Below are positions 33,014 to 40,785 of a stretch of 64,000 bases of DNA, one piece after another. Within the stretch, counting starts at the first letter, position 1. Every line of letters begins with the position of its first letter. The DNA is taken from the NCBI RefSeq assembly GCF_025847275.1, contig NZ_JAOZEV010000013.1, positions 86,605 to 150,604 on the forward strand, read 5' to 3'. The notes under the pieces are model-generated. The model worked only from the letters and a program-made list of their open reading frames with translations, was not told the DNA's origin and searched no databases. This DNA comes from Flavobacterium frigoritolerans (GTDB taxonomy: Bacteria > Bacteroidota > Bacteroidia > Flavobacteriales > Flavobacteriaceae). The position numbers and the translations under genes are program-made.

Positions 33014-33886
33014 TTACATACTTTTTCTAAATTCTTCTACAAAAAGCTTTACTGCCTTTTTTTGATATGCTCCTCCTATAGTAAGCATAAACGAATCTCT
33101 CTTTGTAGCCACTCCCGTTATCTGAATTGCTTTAAGGTTATCCCAGCCTTTTAGTGCTTTTTCTGTAACTACAGTCGCCCAATGGCCACCTTCAACCAAT
33201 CGAAATAATGCATGAATTGCATTTAGCTCAATAGAGACTCGAGGTTTCATATTATTCTTTATAAACAATTCATCCAAAAACTCTCTCGAATTAAACCCTC
33301 TTGCAGGTAAAATAAGCGGTAGATTTTCTATTTCTTTAAAAGCAATTGTATCTAAACTTGCGAGTTCATGCGATTTAGCAACAGCCATAACTAAATCAGA
33401 AGTAAACAAAGGGACTTTATGAAATGGCTCTTCTATTTCATATGAAGAAATTAATAAAACCAAGTCCAGCTCATTATTCAATAATTTTTTCTGCATGGGT
33501 TCTGTAGTCCCATATTCAACCACAATTTTTAAATTCGGGTAGGTTCTCGCAAATAAATTGACAATTGGCAAAACCAAAAGACCAAAAATATAAGTAACCC
33601 CAATGCGTAATTCGCCGCCAATCATTTCATTTAAATCGTCGATTGCCTGCTTGCTGCTCTGCACACTTTCTATCACTTGTTTGGCATGAATCAAAAAAAC
33701 GGACCCTGCTTCGGTGAGCTGAACTTTTTTACCAATCCTAACAAACAAAGGCATTCCGAGTTCTTCTTCTAATTTTTTTATTTGCTGTGATAATCCCGAT
33801 TGAGTTACAAAACACAATTCAGCAGCTTTTGTAAAATGAAGTACTTCTGCTGTTTTAATAAAATATTGCAATTGATAGATTTCCAT
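33014..33886 (-). CDS. LysR-family transcriptional regulator
   Basis: A 290-residue LysR protein. The winged helix-turn-helix is at residues 1-60 (MEIYQLQYFIKTAEVLHFTKAAELCFVTQSGLSQQIKKLEEELGMPLF), and a periplasmic-binding-like effector domain follows from ~90 to 290 (GELRIGVTYIFGLLVLPIVNLFARTYPN). It is divergent from the MFS gene at 33978 with 91 bp between start codons. An inverted repeat at 33896-33919 in this gap is a likely operator, so it probably controls the transporter. The effector is unknown. CbbR/CysL-like subfamily membership is possible but not provable here. Confidence 0.93.
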   Translation of the reverse strand: MEIYQLQYFIKTAEVLHFTKAAELCFVTQSGLSQQIKKLEEELGMPLFVRIGKKVQLTEAGSVFLIHAKQVIESVQSSKQAIDDLNEMIGGELRIGVTYIFGLLVLPIVNLFARTYPNLKIVVEYGTTEPMQKKLLNNELDLVLLISSYEIEEPFHKVPLFTSDLVMAVAKSHELASLDTIAFKEIENLPLILPARGFNSREFLDELFIKNNMKPRVSIELNAIHALFRLVEGGHWATVVTEKALKGWDNLKAIQITGVATKRDSFMLTIGGAYQKKAVKLFVEEFRKSM

Positions 33887-33895
33887 ATTGATAAG

Positions 33896-33919
33896 TTTTA
33901 CTACTTATTATCAGTAAAA
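33896..33919. promoter_or_regulatory. Inverted repeat, candidate LysR operator
   Basis: TTTTACT (33896-33902) and AGTAAAA (33913-33919) are perfect inverted repeats with a 10-bp spacer, and include a T-N11-A pattern. The repeat lies between the divergent LysR and MFS starts; a near -7 box (GAACTTTG, 33951-33958) for the MFS gene follows. Confidence 0.5.
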
Positions 33920-33977
33920 TTATTAATTTTTCTAATGAAATCATAATCCCGAACTTTGTAAAAAAATATTCAGCATC

Positions 33978-35210
33978 ATGTTTAAAGCCTTAAAATCAAA
34001 AAACTTCAAACTATTCTTTTACGGACAATCAGTGTCTGTGATTGGTACATGGTTGCAAAAAACGGCCGTAAGTTGGATGGTTTATAGCATTACAGGTTCT
34101 GTTTTTCTATTAGGGCTAACTACTTTTTTAAGCATGATTCCATCTTTGTTTCTTGCTCCTTTGGCTGGAAGCATTATTGGCCGTTACGACAGACACCGCA
34201 GTATAATTATCTTGCAATCTTTGGCAATGTTTCAGGCTGGTGCAATGGCTCTGCTTATTTATCTCAAAATATACAACATCAACTTTATTTTAGCATTAAG
34301 TCTTTTGCAGGGAATTATAAATGCATTTGATATGACTTGCAGACAAACAATGATGATTGACATTGTAGACAATAAAGAAGATTTACCAAATGCAGTTGCT
34401 TTAAACTCTACTCTTAATAATTTTGCCCGAATTGCTGGTCCTGCCTTAGCGGGAATTATTTTGCATCAATATGGCGAAGACATCTGTTTTATTGGAAACT
34501 TCCTGAGTTATATTCCAGTTATTATTTCTTTATTAATGATGAAAATTACTCCTCACATTAAAGCAACGGATAAACTTAAAATGCTCGAAGATTTTATTGA
34601 AGGCTGGGATTATGTAAAAAAAGAAAAAGAAATGGCAAGAATGCTTTTAATGCTAATGTGCAGTAGTTTGTTTGTTATCTCTTTCAATACGCTAATGCCT
34701 GTTTTTGCAAAAGATATCTTTAGTGGTAATGCTGAAACTTTTAGTTGGTTTGAAAGTGCTGCTGGTATTGGTTCTATTGTATCGGCTATTTACCTAGCCA
34801 ATTTAAAAACAGCAAAAAACATGAACAAAATAATGATTGCAGCCAGCCTTTTAATGGGCTTTAGTATTATTATTTTGGCCTATTCAAACAGTTTAACAAT
34901 AGCTCTTATTTGCATGGGATTAAGTGGCGTTGGAATGATGGCTCAAACCTCATCGATAAACATATACATCCAAACACAAAGCACAGTTAATATGCGTTCA
35001 AGAAGTATTAGTTATTATCTTATGGCATACCAAGGAATGATTCCTGTGGGGAGTCTGATTATTGGCTATGTTTCTCACACATTAGGAGTACGCCACACAG
35101 TTGCAATACAGGGAATAGTATGTATTATTTCGGTAATCGTGTATGTTTACTACAAAAAGCTCAGCTCTCAAGAAGAGTTTCAGACTTGTGAGGTTCATTA
35201 TAAAAACTAA
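33978..35210 (+). CDS. MFS exporter (MFS_3/EntS-like)
   Basis: A 410-residue protein with 12 predicted transmembrane helices in the MFS_3 pattern. It starts FKALKSKNFKLFFYGQSVSVIGTWLQKTAVSWMVYSITGSVFLLG, has the motif-A loop GSIIGRYDRHRSIIILQ between helices 2 and 3, then FDMTCRQTMMIDIV and ALNSTLNNFARIAGPALAGII, all typical of the EntS/multidrug-efflux group. The relatives export siderophores, macrolides or other amphipathic compounds. The divergent LysR regulator probably controls it. The 3' end is followed after 21 bp by a family-C fold-back repeat. Confidence 0.92.
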   Translation: MFKALKSKNFKLFFYGQSVSVIGTWLQKTAVSWMVYSITGSVFLLGLTTFLSMIPSLFLAPLAGSIIGRYDRHRSIIILQSLAMFQAGAMALLIYLKIYNINFILALSLLQGIINAFDMTCRQTMMIDIVDNKEDLPNAVALNSTLNNFARIAGPALAGIILHQYGEDICFIGNFLSYIPVIISLLMMKITPHIKATDKLKMLEDFIEGWDYVKKEKEMARMLLMLMCSSLFVISFNTLMPVFAKDIFSGNAETFSWFESAAGIGSIVSAIYLANLKTAKNMNKIMIAASLLMGFSIIILAYSNSLTIALICMGLSGVGMMAQTSSINIYIQTQSTVNMRSRSISYYLMAYQGMIPVGSLIIGYVSHTLGVRHTVAIQGIVCIISVIVYVYYKKLSSQEEFQTCEVHYKN

Positions 35211-35231
35211 TAAATTCCAATTATCGACAAA

Positions 35232-35327
35232 CTTGTCATTCTGAGCGGAGTCGAAGAACACATAAGTAGCTCGACATAGTTTGTAGATTTACTCGTACGA
35301 TTATTCGACTCCGCTCAGAATGACAAG
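35232..35327. repeat. Fold-back repeat family C, copy 2
   Basis: CTTGTCATTCTGAGCGGAG starts the left arm, and the right arm is its complement over at least 25 bp (ending TCAGAATGACAAG). Between lie ACATAAGTAGCTCGACATAG and TTACTCGTACGATT. It can fold into a long hairpin between the two converging genes and may end both transcripts. Confidence 0.8.
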
Positions 35328-35381
35328 TTTAGAGAAGAAGTTCACTAAAATGAACTTAATCATTTATATGTTTAACTGAAT

Positions 35382-36413
35382 TTAAAGAGAAATCTCACCG
35401 CGTAATGCCGTTTCAAAAACAGTCTTGAAATTTTCTGCTTCAATTCCATGTCCCAACAAATACATTAGTTTTGTAATTGCAGCTTCGGTTGTGATGTCTT
35501 TTCCTGAGATAATACCAAGTTGTTTAAGTTCAGTACTTGTTTCATATTGCCCCATATTCACACTTCCGCCTGAGCATTGCGTTACGTTTACGATATGCAT
35601 GCCTGATTGAATTGCTTTTTTGATAGTACCTAGAAACCAGTCTTCTGTTGGTGCATTTCCAGAACCATACGTTTCCAGAACAATTCCTTTTAAGCCTGGA
35701 ATTGCTAGTATTCCTGCAAAAACAATCTCGCTCATTCCCGGAAACATTTTTACTATTGCAACATGATTGTCTAACTTTTTGTGAACAATCAGTTTAGCAT
35801 CTGTTTTTATAGGAAGAAACAAATGTCTGTTTAATTTCAAATGAACTCCAGATTCTACCAATTCAGGATAATTTGGAGCCGTAAAAGCTTTAAAATGCTC
35901 TGCATTTACTTTAGAAGTTCTGTTACCACGGTATAATTTGTACTCAAAATACAAGCAAACCTCATTAATTACAGGTTTTCCATCTTCCTGAAGTGAAGCA
36001 ATCTGAATCGCCGTGATTAAATTTTCTTTAGCATCTGTTCGCAAATCTCCAATTGGCAATTGCGATCCAGTAAAAATAACTGGTTTTGCTAAATTTTCTA
36101 GCATAAAACTCAATGCTGATGCTGAGTATGACATTGTATCCGAACCGTGCAGCACTACAAATCCATCAAAAGAATTGTAACTATCTTCGATGATCATGGC
36201 AATTTCTGTCCACTTATCCGGATTCATGTTCGATGAATCAATAGGATTATCATAAGAAACCGTTTCGATTTCACAATCCAATTGTTTCAGCTCTGGAATT
36301 TTTTGCAATAATTTATTAAAGTTGAAGGCTTTGAGCGCTCCAGTCTCAAAATCTTTACTCATACCGATAGTTCCTCCGGTATAAATTAAAAGTATTTTGG
36401 CTTTAGATGGCAT
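35382..36413 (-). CDS. ansA: Type I (cytoplasmic) L-asparaginase
   Basis: The 343 residues fit type I asparaginase (about 335-350). The first catalytic Thr is T15 in IYTGGTIGMSKD; the second lies in VLHGSDTMSYSASALSFML, with the paired Asp in the same motif. There is no signal peptide, which supports the cytoplasmic form. It hydrolyses asparagine to aspartate and ammonia, recycling amino acids. Its start codon overlaps the acyltransferase gene by 11 bp, and TatD is upstream of both, so the three form one minus-strand operon with order TatD, acyltransferase, asparaginase. The closeness suggests translational coupling. Confidence 0.95.
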   Translation of the reverse strand: MPSKAKILLIYTGGTIGMSKDFETGALKAFNFNKLLQKIPELKQLDCEIETVSYDNPIDSSNMNPDKWTEIAMIIEDSYNSFDGFVVLHGSDTMSYSASALSFMLENLAKPVIFTGSQLPIGDLRTDAKENLITAIQIASLQEDGKPVINEVCLYFEYKLYRGNRTSKVNAEHFKAFTAPNYPELVESGVHLKLNRHLFLPIKTDAKLIVHKKLDNHVAIVKMFPGMSEIVFAGILAIPGLKGIVLETYGSGNAPTEDWFLGTIKKAIQSGMHIVNVTQCSGGSVNMGQYETSTELKQLGIISGKDITTEAAITKLMYLLGHGIEAENFKTVFETALRGEISL

Positions 36414-37539
36414 CTTGGTATTTTAATTTATTCACTACAGGATTTGCATACATTGCAAGAATTCCTTGTACTGCAATTGGATTATCGCTACCGATACGCA
36501 TCTCTAAACGTCGTTCGAATAATGATTTTTCGTTTTCTTTATACAAATGAGAGAACTTATCTGTTTTATTTAAGATGTCGTAGGCGATGTAATTAGTTGG
36601 CCACAATTTATAATTTTTCAATATCGAATCATCTATAGCTTGCGCCAATGCTTGAATTTGTTTATTCGCATTGTCATTTTCTGCCGCAATCTGGTCAATT
36701 TCTTTATCTAGAACATCCCCAACAGAAATGTGTATTCTTTTTTTAGTTCCCATGATACCACTTAAAATGGTCATGAAATCTTCATTTTTTTCTTTTATGT
36801 AAATCTCGTTATTCGCTTCTGCCATTAATTGTGGCATTTTTAGCGCATCAGTCGGGTCATATTCGTATGAAATAGAAACTGGAACGATTTTCATTTTCTT
36901 GAAATAGTCCATCAGGTTTGCTTCATCTGATCCCATTCCTAACATTTTTAAAACACCCGGATTTGTAGCATCATTTCCGTCTTTTGTTCTTCCCTCACGT
37001 TGTGCAATCCAAACAGAACGGTTCTCACGAAACAATAAATGTCCGATATACTCCGACAACAACTTTGAACTTTGCAGCATTTCACGAGGAGAAAGTCCGC
37101 GCAAAACCAAGAAATTACGATTTAATTTAGCTAATATATTTAAGAAACTTTTTTTAACCAAATTGTCTCCAATTGCCGAAGCAGTCATTACCAAACCATG
37201 CTCGAATAAGCAAACATTTAATAATGTTGTATCTAAAAGAATGTCTCTATGATTAGAAACAAATAAATAAGAAGTGTTTTTTTCAAGTTTCTCAAACCCC
37301 GAAGTGGTTAATCCTTCTGAACTTCTTTCTAAAACTTTCTGAATTGTCTGATAAATAAAATTGCATTGAAAATCACGAATAGAGTGAGTTCTCTTCAATT
37401 GTTCCTTCCAAACTTCGTCTTCTAACTCTGGAAATGAAAAATTCATCATAGCTTTCATCATTGGATGATTTGCTACGCCATGAAGGGCTTCATTTACTTC
37501 TGAATCATAAAACGGTCGAATCGCATCAAATTTCTGCAT
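36403..37539 (-). CDS. Glycerol-3-phosphate/lysophosphatidate-type acyltransferase
   Basis: A 378-residue acyltransferase of the PlsC/PlsB superfamily. The active-site motif is SNHRDILLD at residues 95-103, a variant in which five residues lie between His97 and Asp103 (N-H-R-D is intact). A second motif, IAQREGRTKDGNDATNPGVL at about 178-197, corresponds to the EGT/EGxRSR phosphate-binding motif. A third region has VPVSISYEYDPTDA (about 235-248). The protein is longer than PlsC (~240) and soluble or membrane-associated, so it may use a 1-acyl-glycerol acceptor or another lipid. It overlaps the asparaginase gene by 11 bp in the same operon. Confidence 0.85.
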   Translation of the reverse strand: MQKFDAIRPFYDSEVNEALHGVANHPMMKAMMNFSFPELEDEVWKEQLKRTHSIRDFQCNFIYQTIQKVLERSSEGLTTSGFEKLEKNTSYLFVSNHRDILLDTTLLNVCLFEHGLVMTASAIGDNLVKKSFLNILAKLNRNFLVLRGLSPREMLQSSKLLSEYIGHLLFRENRSVWIAQREGRTKDGNDATNPGVLKMLGMGSDEANLMDYFKKMKIVPVSISYEYDPTDALKMPQLMAEANNEIYIKEKNEDFMTILSGIMGTKKRIHISVGDVLDKEIDQIAAENDNANKQIQALAQAIDDSILKNYKLWPTNYIAYDILNKTDKFSHLYKENEKSLFERRLEMRIGSDNPIAVQGILAMYANPVVNKLKYQDAI

Positions 37540-37604
37540 TATTAATATCTATATTTAAGTGGACAAATGAACAAAAAAAAAATCAAAGTATCATACGTTC
37601 TAAG

Positions 37605-38384
37605 TTAAATCCCAAAAACGTCTTTTGAATTTTGAGTTGTTATTGTTGCTATTTCTTCTTCGGAAACATCATATATATCGGCTAATTTTGCCACAACGTT
37701 CACCAAATAACTACTTTCGTTGCGTTTTCCGCGAAAAGGAATTGGCGCTAAATAAGGAGAATCAGTTTCTAATACTATATGTTTTAAATCGATCTGATTA
37801 AGAAATTGATCGATTTTTCCATTTTTGAATGTTACTACACCGCCGATTCCAAGCTTCATATTATAAGATATCGCTTGCAATGCTTGCTCGTGAGTTCCTG
37901 TAAAGCAATGAAAAATTCCAAACAAATCATCTGATTTTTCTTCTTCCAAGATTTCAAAAATTTCATCAAAAGCATCACGGCAATGAATCACGATTGGCAA
38001 TTTATATTGTTTTGCCCATTGAATCTGCGTTCTAAAAGCAATTTGTTGCTCCTTTAAATGGGTTTTATCCCAATACAAATCGATTCCAATTTCTCCGACT
38101 GCATAAAATTTTCGCTTTGCTAATTCGGTTTCTACATGCTTTAGCTCATCAAGATAATTATCTTTCACGTAAGTGGGATGCAAACCCATCATTAAAAACA
38201 CATTATCTGGATATTTCTGCTCCAAATCATACATTGGTTGTGTAGAAGCAGCATCGATTGCAGGAATAAAAAAACGAGAGACACCAGCATCGATTGCTCT
38301 TTGAATCATTTGGTCACGATCTTGATCAAATTCTTCTGAGTATAAATGGGTATGCGTATCGGTAATAATTGTATTTGGATTCAA
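37605..38384 (-). CDS. TatD-family metal-dependent hydrolase
   Basis: The 259 residues are the usual TatD length. Metal ligands are visible in order: ITDTHTHLYSEEF (two His), AVGEIGIDLYWDKT (Glu), PIVIHCRDA (His), GIFHCFTG (His) and VLETDSPYLAPIPFRGKRNES (Asp). TatD enzymes are 3'-5' exonucleases acting on DNA or RNA fragments, or deoxyribonucleases. The gene leads a minus-strand operon with the acyltransferase and asparaginase genes and is separated from the first of these by 65 bp. No unusual features were seen. Confidence 0.95.
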   Translation of the reverse strand: MNPNTIITDTHTHLYSEEFDQDRDQMIQRAIDAGVSRFFIPAIDAASTQPMYDLEQKYPDNVFLMMGLHPTYVKDNYLDELKHVETELAKRKFYAVGEIGIDLYWDKTHLKEQQIAFRTQIQWAKQYKLPIVIHCRDAFDEIFEILEEEKSDDLFGIFHCFTGTHEQALQAISYNMKLGIGGVVTFKNGKIDQFLNQIDLKHIVLETDSPYLAPIPFRGKRNESSYLVNVVAKLADIYDVSEEEIATITTQNSKDVFGI

Positions 38385-38469
38385 TTGTATAATTTTAAAA
38401 GCCCAAAATTACGACAATATTAAAAACTTTCCCAATTTGATTGCAATAACCAAATCTCTTGATAAAATG

Positions 38470-38580
38470 AAGCTCAGATTAAACAGATTCAATAAAGCGA
38501 AAACACGGATAAAAACGGATTTTCCTATTCGCAATCTTGTCAGACTGAGCGGAGTCGAAGTCCCGCAAGTAACTCCACAA
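38470..38580. repeat. Decayed family-B segment next to a partial family-C repeat
   Basis: GCTCAGATTAAACAGATTC and AACACGGATAAAAACGG (38472-38519) resemble family B. Directly after, CTTGTCAGACTGAGCGGAG (38536-38554) and GAAGTCCCGCAAGTAACTCC resemble a family-C arm without its partner. The two families sit back to back in the gap between the TatD operon and the TPR gene. Confidence 0.55.
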
Positions 38581-38606
38581 AAAAATTCGCAAAGTATCTT
38601 AAGTCT

Positions 38607-39338
38607 TTAATCCAACTCGTTCAAGAGCTCTTGTACATCATCATACCCCTCATAATCTTGAGAAATTGTCTCCAATGTTTCTTTACATGATGTGTAATCT
38701 TTCTGTTTTAATTTGCTCAAAGCAAGATTCCATAGCGCTTTGTCTTTATACACAGATGTTCCCATTTTTAATTCATTAAAGACAGTTTCGGCTTTATGAA
38801 ACTCATTTTCTTGTACTAATGCAACCCCATAAAAATATTGAACCTCGGGTGTTTTAATTATTTTTAGCGTTTCCTCAAAAAGCGGAATTGCTTCTTTATA
38901 CTTTCTTGCATTAAATGCGATTTCGGCTTGTTTTAAAGTAATATTTGTATCTCCTCTTTCTGTAAAAGATGCTTGTTCGGGATGATTAAAATCTTCAAAA
39001 GTAGGATTCGAATCGTAATTAAAAAAGAATAAACCAATTAAAACGGCCACAGAAGCGGCAATTGCATAATACCATGGTTTTAAAGACACTGCTTTGGTTT
39101 TATTCTTCTTTTTATTAAAATGAGTATTCGAAATCTGGGTTAGATTTTCTTTAAATTCTTCTCTTTCTTTTTCATACCCAAATTTGGTTTCCAAATGAAG
39201 ATTTACTGTTTTGAAAGTTTCGAATGCTGATGCAAATTCTGGATTTTCAACTAATTGTTTCTCAAAACTTTTTCTTTCTTCAACAGTCATCTCGCCCTGA
39301 AGATATTGATCGAATAATATATAGCGTCCTTCGTTCAT
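38607..39338 (-). CDS. Membrane-anchored TPR protein, anti-sigma-like layout
   Basis: The 243-residue protein has a cytoplasmic N-terminal region (~1-88: MNEGRYILFDQYLQGEMTVEERKSFEKQLVENPEFASAFETF) that reads like the anti-sigma domains of Bacteroidota. A transmembrane helix (~88-106, YYAIAASVAVLIGLFFFNY) follows, and then two or three TPR units at ~130-240 (AEIAFNARKYKEAIPLFEETL, VQYFYGVALVQENEFHKAETVF, ALWNLALSKLKQKDYTSCKETL). The start codon overlaps the preceding sigma-like gene by 4 bp (ATGA), so the two are translated together. A role as membrane partner of that sigma factor is likely but unproven; the sigma partner itself is abnormal. Confidence 0.8.
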   Translation of the reverse strand: MNEGRYILFDQYLQGEMTVEERKSFEKQLVENPEFASAFETFKTVNLHLETKFGYEKEREEFKENLTQISNTHFNKKKNKTKAVSLKPWYYAIAASVAVLIGLFFFNYDSNPTFEDFNHPEQASFTERGDTNITLKQAEIAFNARKYKEAIPLFEETLKIIKTPEVQYFYGVALVQENEFHKAETVFNELKMGTSVYKDKALWNLALSKLKQKDYTSCKETLETISQDYEGYDDVQELLNELD

Positions 39339-39655
39339 GACTCCTTATTTTTTAGAGATTTAAAGTTTTTACTTTCCTGAATCCACTCTGTTAACTGACC
39401 AATACAAAGCGAATTCTTTTTGCGAACATAGCCGTAAGTAACATTTAGTTTCTCTGCCACTTCTTCCATCGATTTTATTGTAAAACTTAATTTTAGCAAT
39501 TCTTGGCATTTGTCTCCTAATTTCTGAAACATGACATCAAACAATTGCTGTTTTTCTTCAAATTCTTCTGTTTGGTCAACCAATTCGTGCGCCGATTCAT
39601 TTACAACAAGCCCTTCAATATACATTTGATCCGGATGAATTTTAGATTGGCTCAT
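39335..39655 (-). CDS. Sigma-70-like protein that has lost region 2
   Basis: The 106-residue frame begins like flavobacterial sigma factors (MSQSKIHPDQMYIEGLVVNES). It then goes straight to a linker (AHELVDQTEEFEEKQQLFDVMF) and an intact region 4 (KLGDKCQELLKLSFTIKSMEEVAEKLNVTYGYVRKKNSLCIGQLTEW, residues ~47-93). A normal ECF sigma factor is ~170-190 residues; region 2 (core binding and -10 recognition, expected between residues ~21 and 110) is absent. The frame is kept across the junction. It is probably an in-frame internal deletion; the product could not bind core polymerase as a normal sigma. It is co-translated with the TPR protein. Confidence 0.75.
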   Translation of the reverse strand: MSQSKIHPDQMYIEGLVVNESAHELVDQTEEFEEKQQLFDVMFQKLGDKCQELLKLSFTIKSMEEVAEKLNVTYGYVRKKNSLCIGQLTEWIQESKNFKSLKNKES

Positions 39656-39779
39656 AAAACGACTTTTTAATTAGCTAATGTAAAAAAAATCTAAAAACAA
39701 ACTTCAAATAAAGGGGTAACAATTGCAAAATCAAGTTGATATACAAAAACAAGAATCTTTTAAAACAATTAAATAATTA

Positions 39780-39880
39780 AAAGAAATATATTTCTTTCAC
39801 ATAGCCCGAGAACTATGCGTATTCAAAATAAGTGAAACGCCTTTTCGAGAGTACAAAATCTATATTTCTATGTGTTAAAA
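39780..39880. repeat. Fold-back repeat family A, copy 5 (left end lost)
   Basis: It carries AAAGAAATATATTTCTTTC, CACATAGCCCGAG, TAAGTGAAACGCC and the right end ATATTTCTATGTGTTAA, in the orientation of copy 1. The left inverted end is missing. The rest of the 39656-39998 gap holds only A/T-rich DNA before the start codon at 39999. Confidence 0.7.
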
Positions 39881-39998
39881 TTAATTGCACACAGCAGTTA
39901 AAATAAATCAAAAACTGGGGTAACAATTATTCTTCTCCAAAAATCTATTACTATAACAACCATTTAAAACTGCAAACGAATATGATGATATTACCTCA

Positions 39999-40175
39999 AT
40001 GGATTTAGAAACTTATGCGAATATCAAAACCGCTTCTGCAGAAGAGAAATCAACGAATTATATGCTATACATCATTAGTTTTTTGGCTGTAATTGGTTTA
40101 TTTTTGATATTCAATCCCTACCGAAAATGGAAAACCTTCACGAAGTTCTCAAAAAAGAGAAATACAAAAAAATAA
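39999..40175 (+). CDS. Small membrane protein overlapping the protease gene
   Basis: The ATG at 39999 opens a 58-residue frame: MDLETYANIKTASAEEKSTN, then a transmembrane helix YMLYIISFLAVIGLFLIFN (about 21-39), then a very basic tail (PYRKWKTFTKFSKKRNTKK). The last 49 bp overlap the start of the protease gene in another frame. It could be a real small anchor protein. It could also be the N-terminal anchor of the protease separated by a frameshift, since such proteases are often membrane-bound and the basic tail runs parallel to the KKEKYKKIKF text of the next gene. The two cannot be told apart here. Confidence 0.45.
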   Translation: MDLETYANIKTASAEEKSTNYMLYIISFLAVIGLFLIFNPYRKWKTFTKFSKKRNTKK

Positions 40176-40564
40176 AATTCAAAGTTACCAAAACACAACA
40201 CCTTTTAATTAAAGCCAAAATCAATGGTATTTCCGGAAACTTCATATTAGATACTGGTGCTTCTAATACTTGTGTGGGTTTTGAAAGTATAGAACGTTTT
40301 GCGTTGGGTGCCGAAGCTTCTAAAACTAAAGCTGCTGGAGCTGGAGCAACAGGAATGCTTACACAAACGGCATCTAACAATATATTACAAATCGGTTCTT
40401 GGAAAGATTTGGATTTTGCTTTGGTAATTTTTGACCTTTCGCACGTAAACGAAGCCTTACGACAATACAAAGCCAGACCTGTTCATGGTATTATCGGAGC
40501 TGATGTTTTGCTTCAAGGCAAAGCGATTATCGATTATTATAATCATTATGTATATCTGCAATAA
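40127..40564 (+). CDS. Retropepsin-like aspartic protease (clan AA)
   Basis: The 145 residues carry the clan AA active-site motif FILDTGASNTCV at residues ~38-49 and the hydrophobic-hydrophobic-G pattern further on (VHGIIGADVLLQGKAIIDYYNHYVYL). A single motif means it acts as a homodimer, like retroviral proteases. The first ~25 residues (MENLHEVLKKEKYKKIKFKVTKT) are basic. There is no signal peptide or anchor in this frame, but a small transmembrane frame overlaps upstream (39999-40175). Bacterial relatives are thought to be regulatory or processing proteases. Length is normal for the domain alone. Substrate unknown. Confidence 0.85.
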   Translation: MENLHEVLKKEKYKKIKFKVTKTQHLLIKAKINGISGNFILDTGASNTCVGFESIERFALGAEASKTKAAGAGATGMLTQTASNNILQIGSWKDLDFALVIFDLSHVNEALRQYKARPVHGIIGADVLLQGKAIIDYYNHYVYLQ

Positions 40565-40751
40565 AAAAGAGGCTAAAACCTATCATCCAGACATATCTAC
40601 AATCCTGATTATAATGAACTATCTACAGGAATACACTCAGCTATAGAAAATCAACATATAAAAAAAGCCATCCTTTGATAACAGAAACTCGTTTATTTTC
40701 AAAAATTACATCATTATAAATACACATATAATTAAAATTCAGTTTTTTAAG

Positions 40752-40759
40752 TATATTTG
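40752..40759 (+). promoter_or_regulatory. -7 box (TATATTTG) of the T9SS cargo gene
   Basis: The exact TAnnTTTG match TATATTTG lies 26 bp before the ATG at 40786. No TTG at the expected spacing was found. Confidence 0.5.
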
Positions 40760-40785
40760 TTAACAAATTTAACAAACCGATACGT

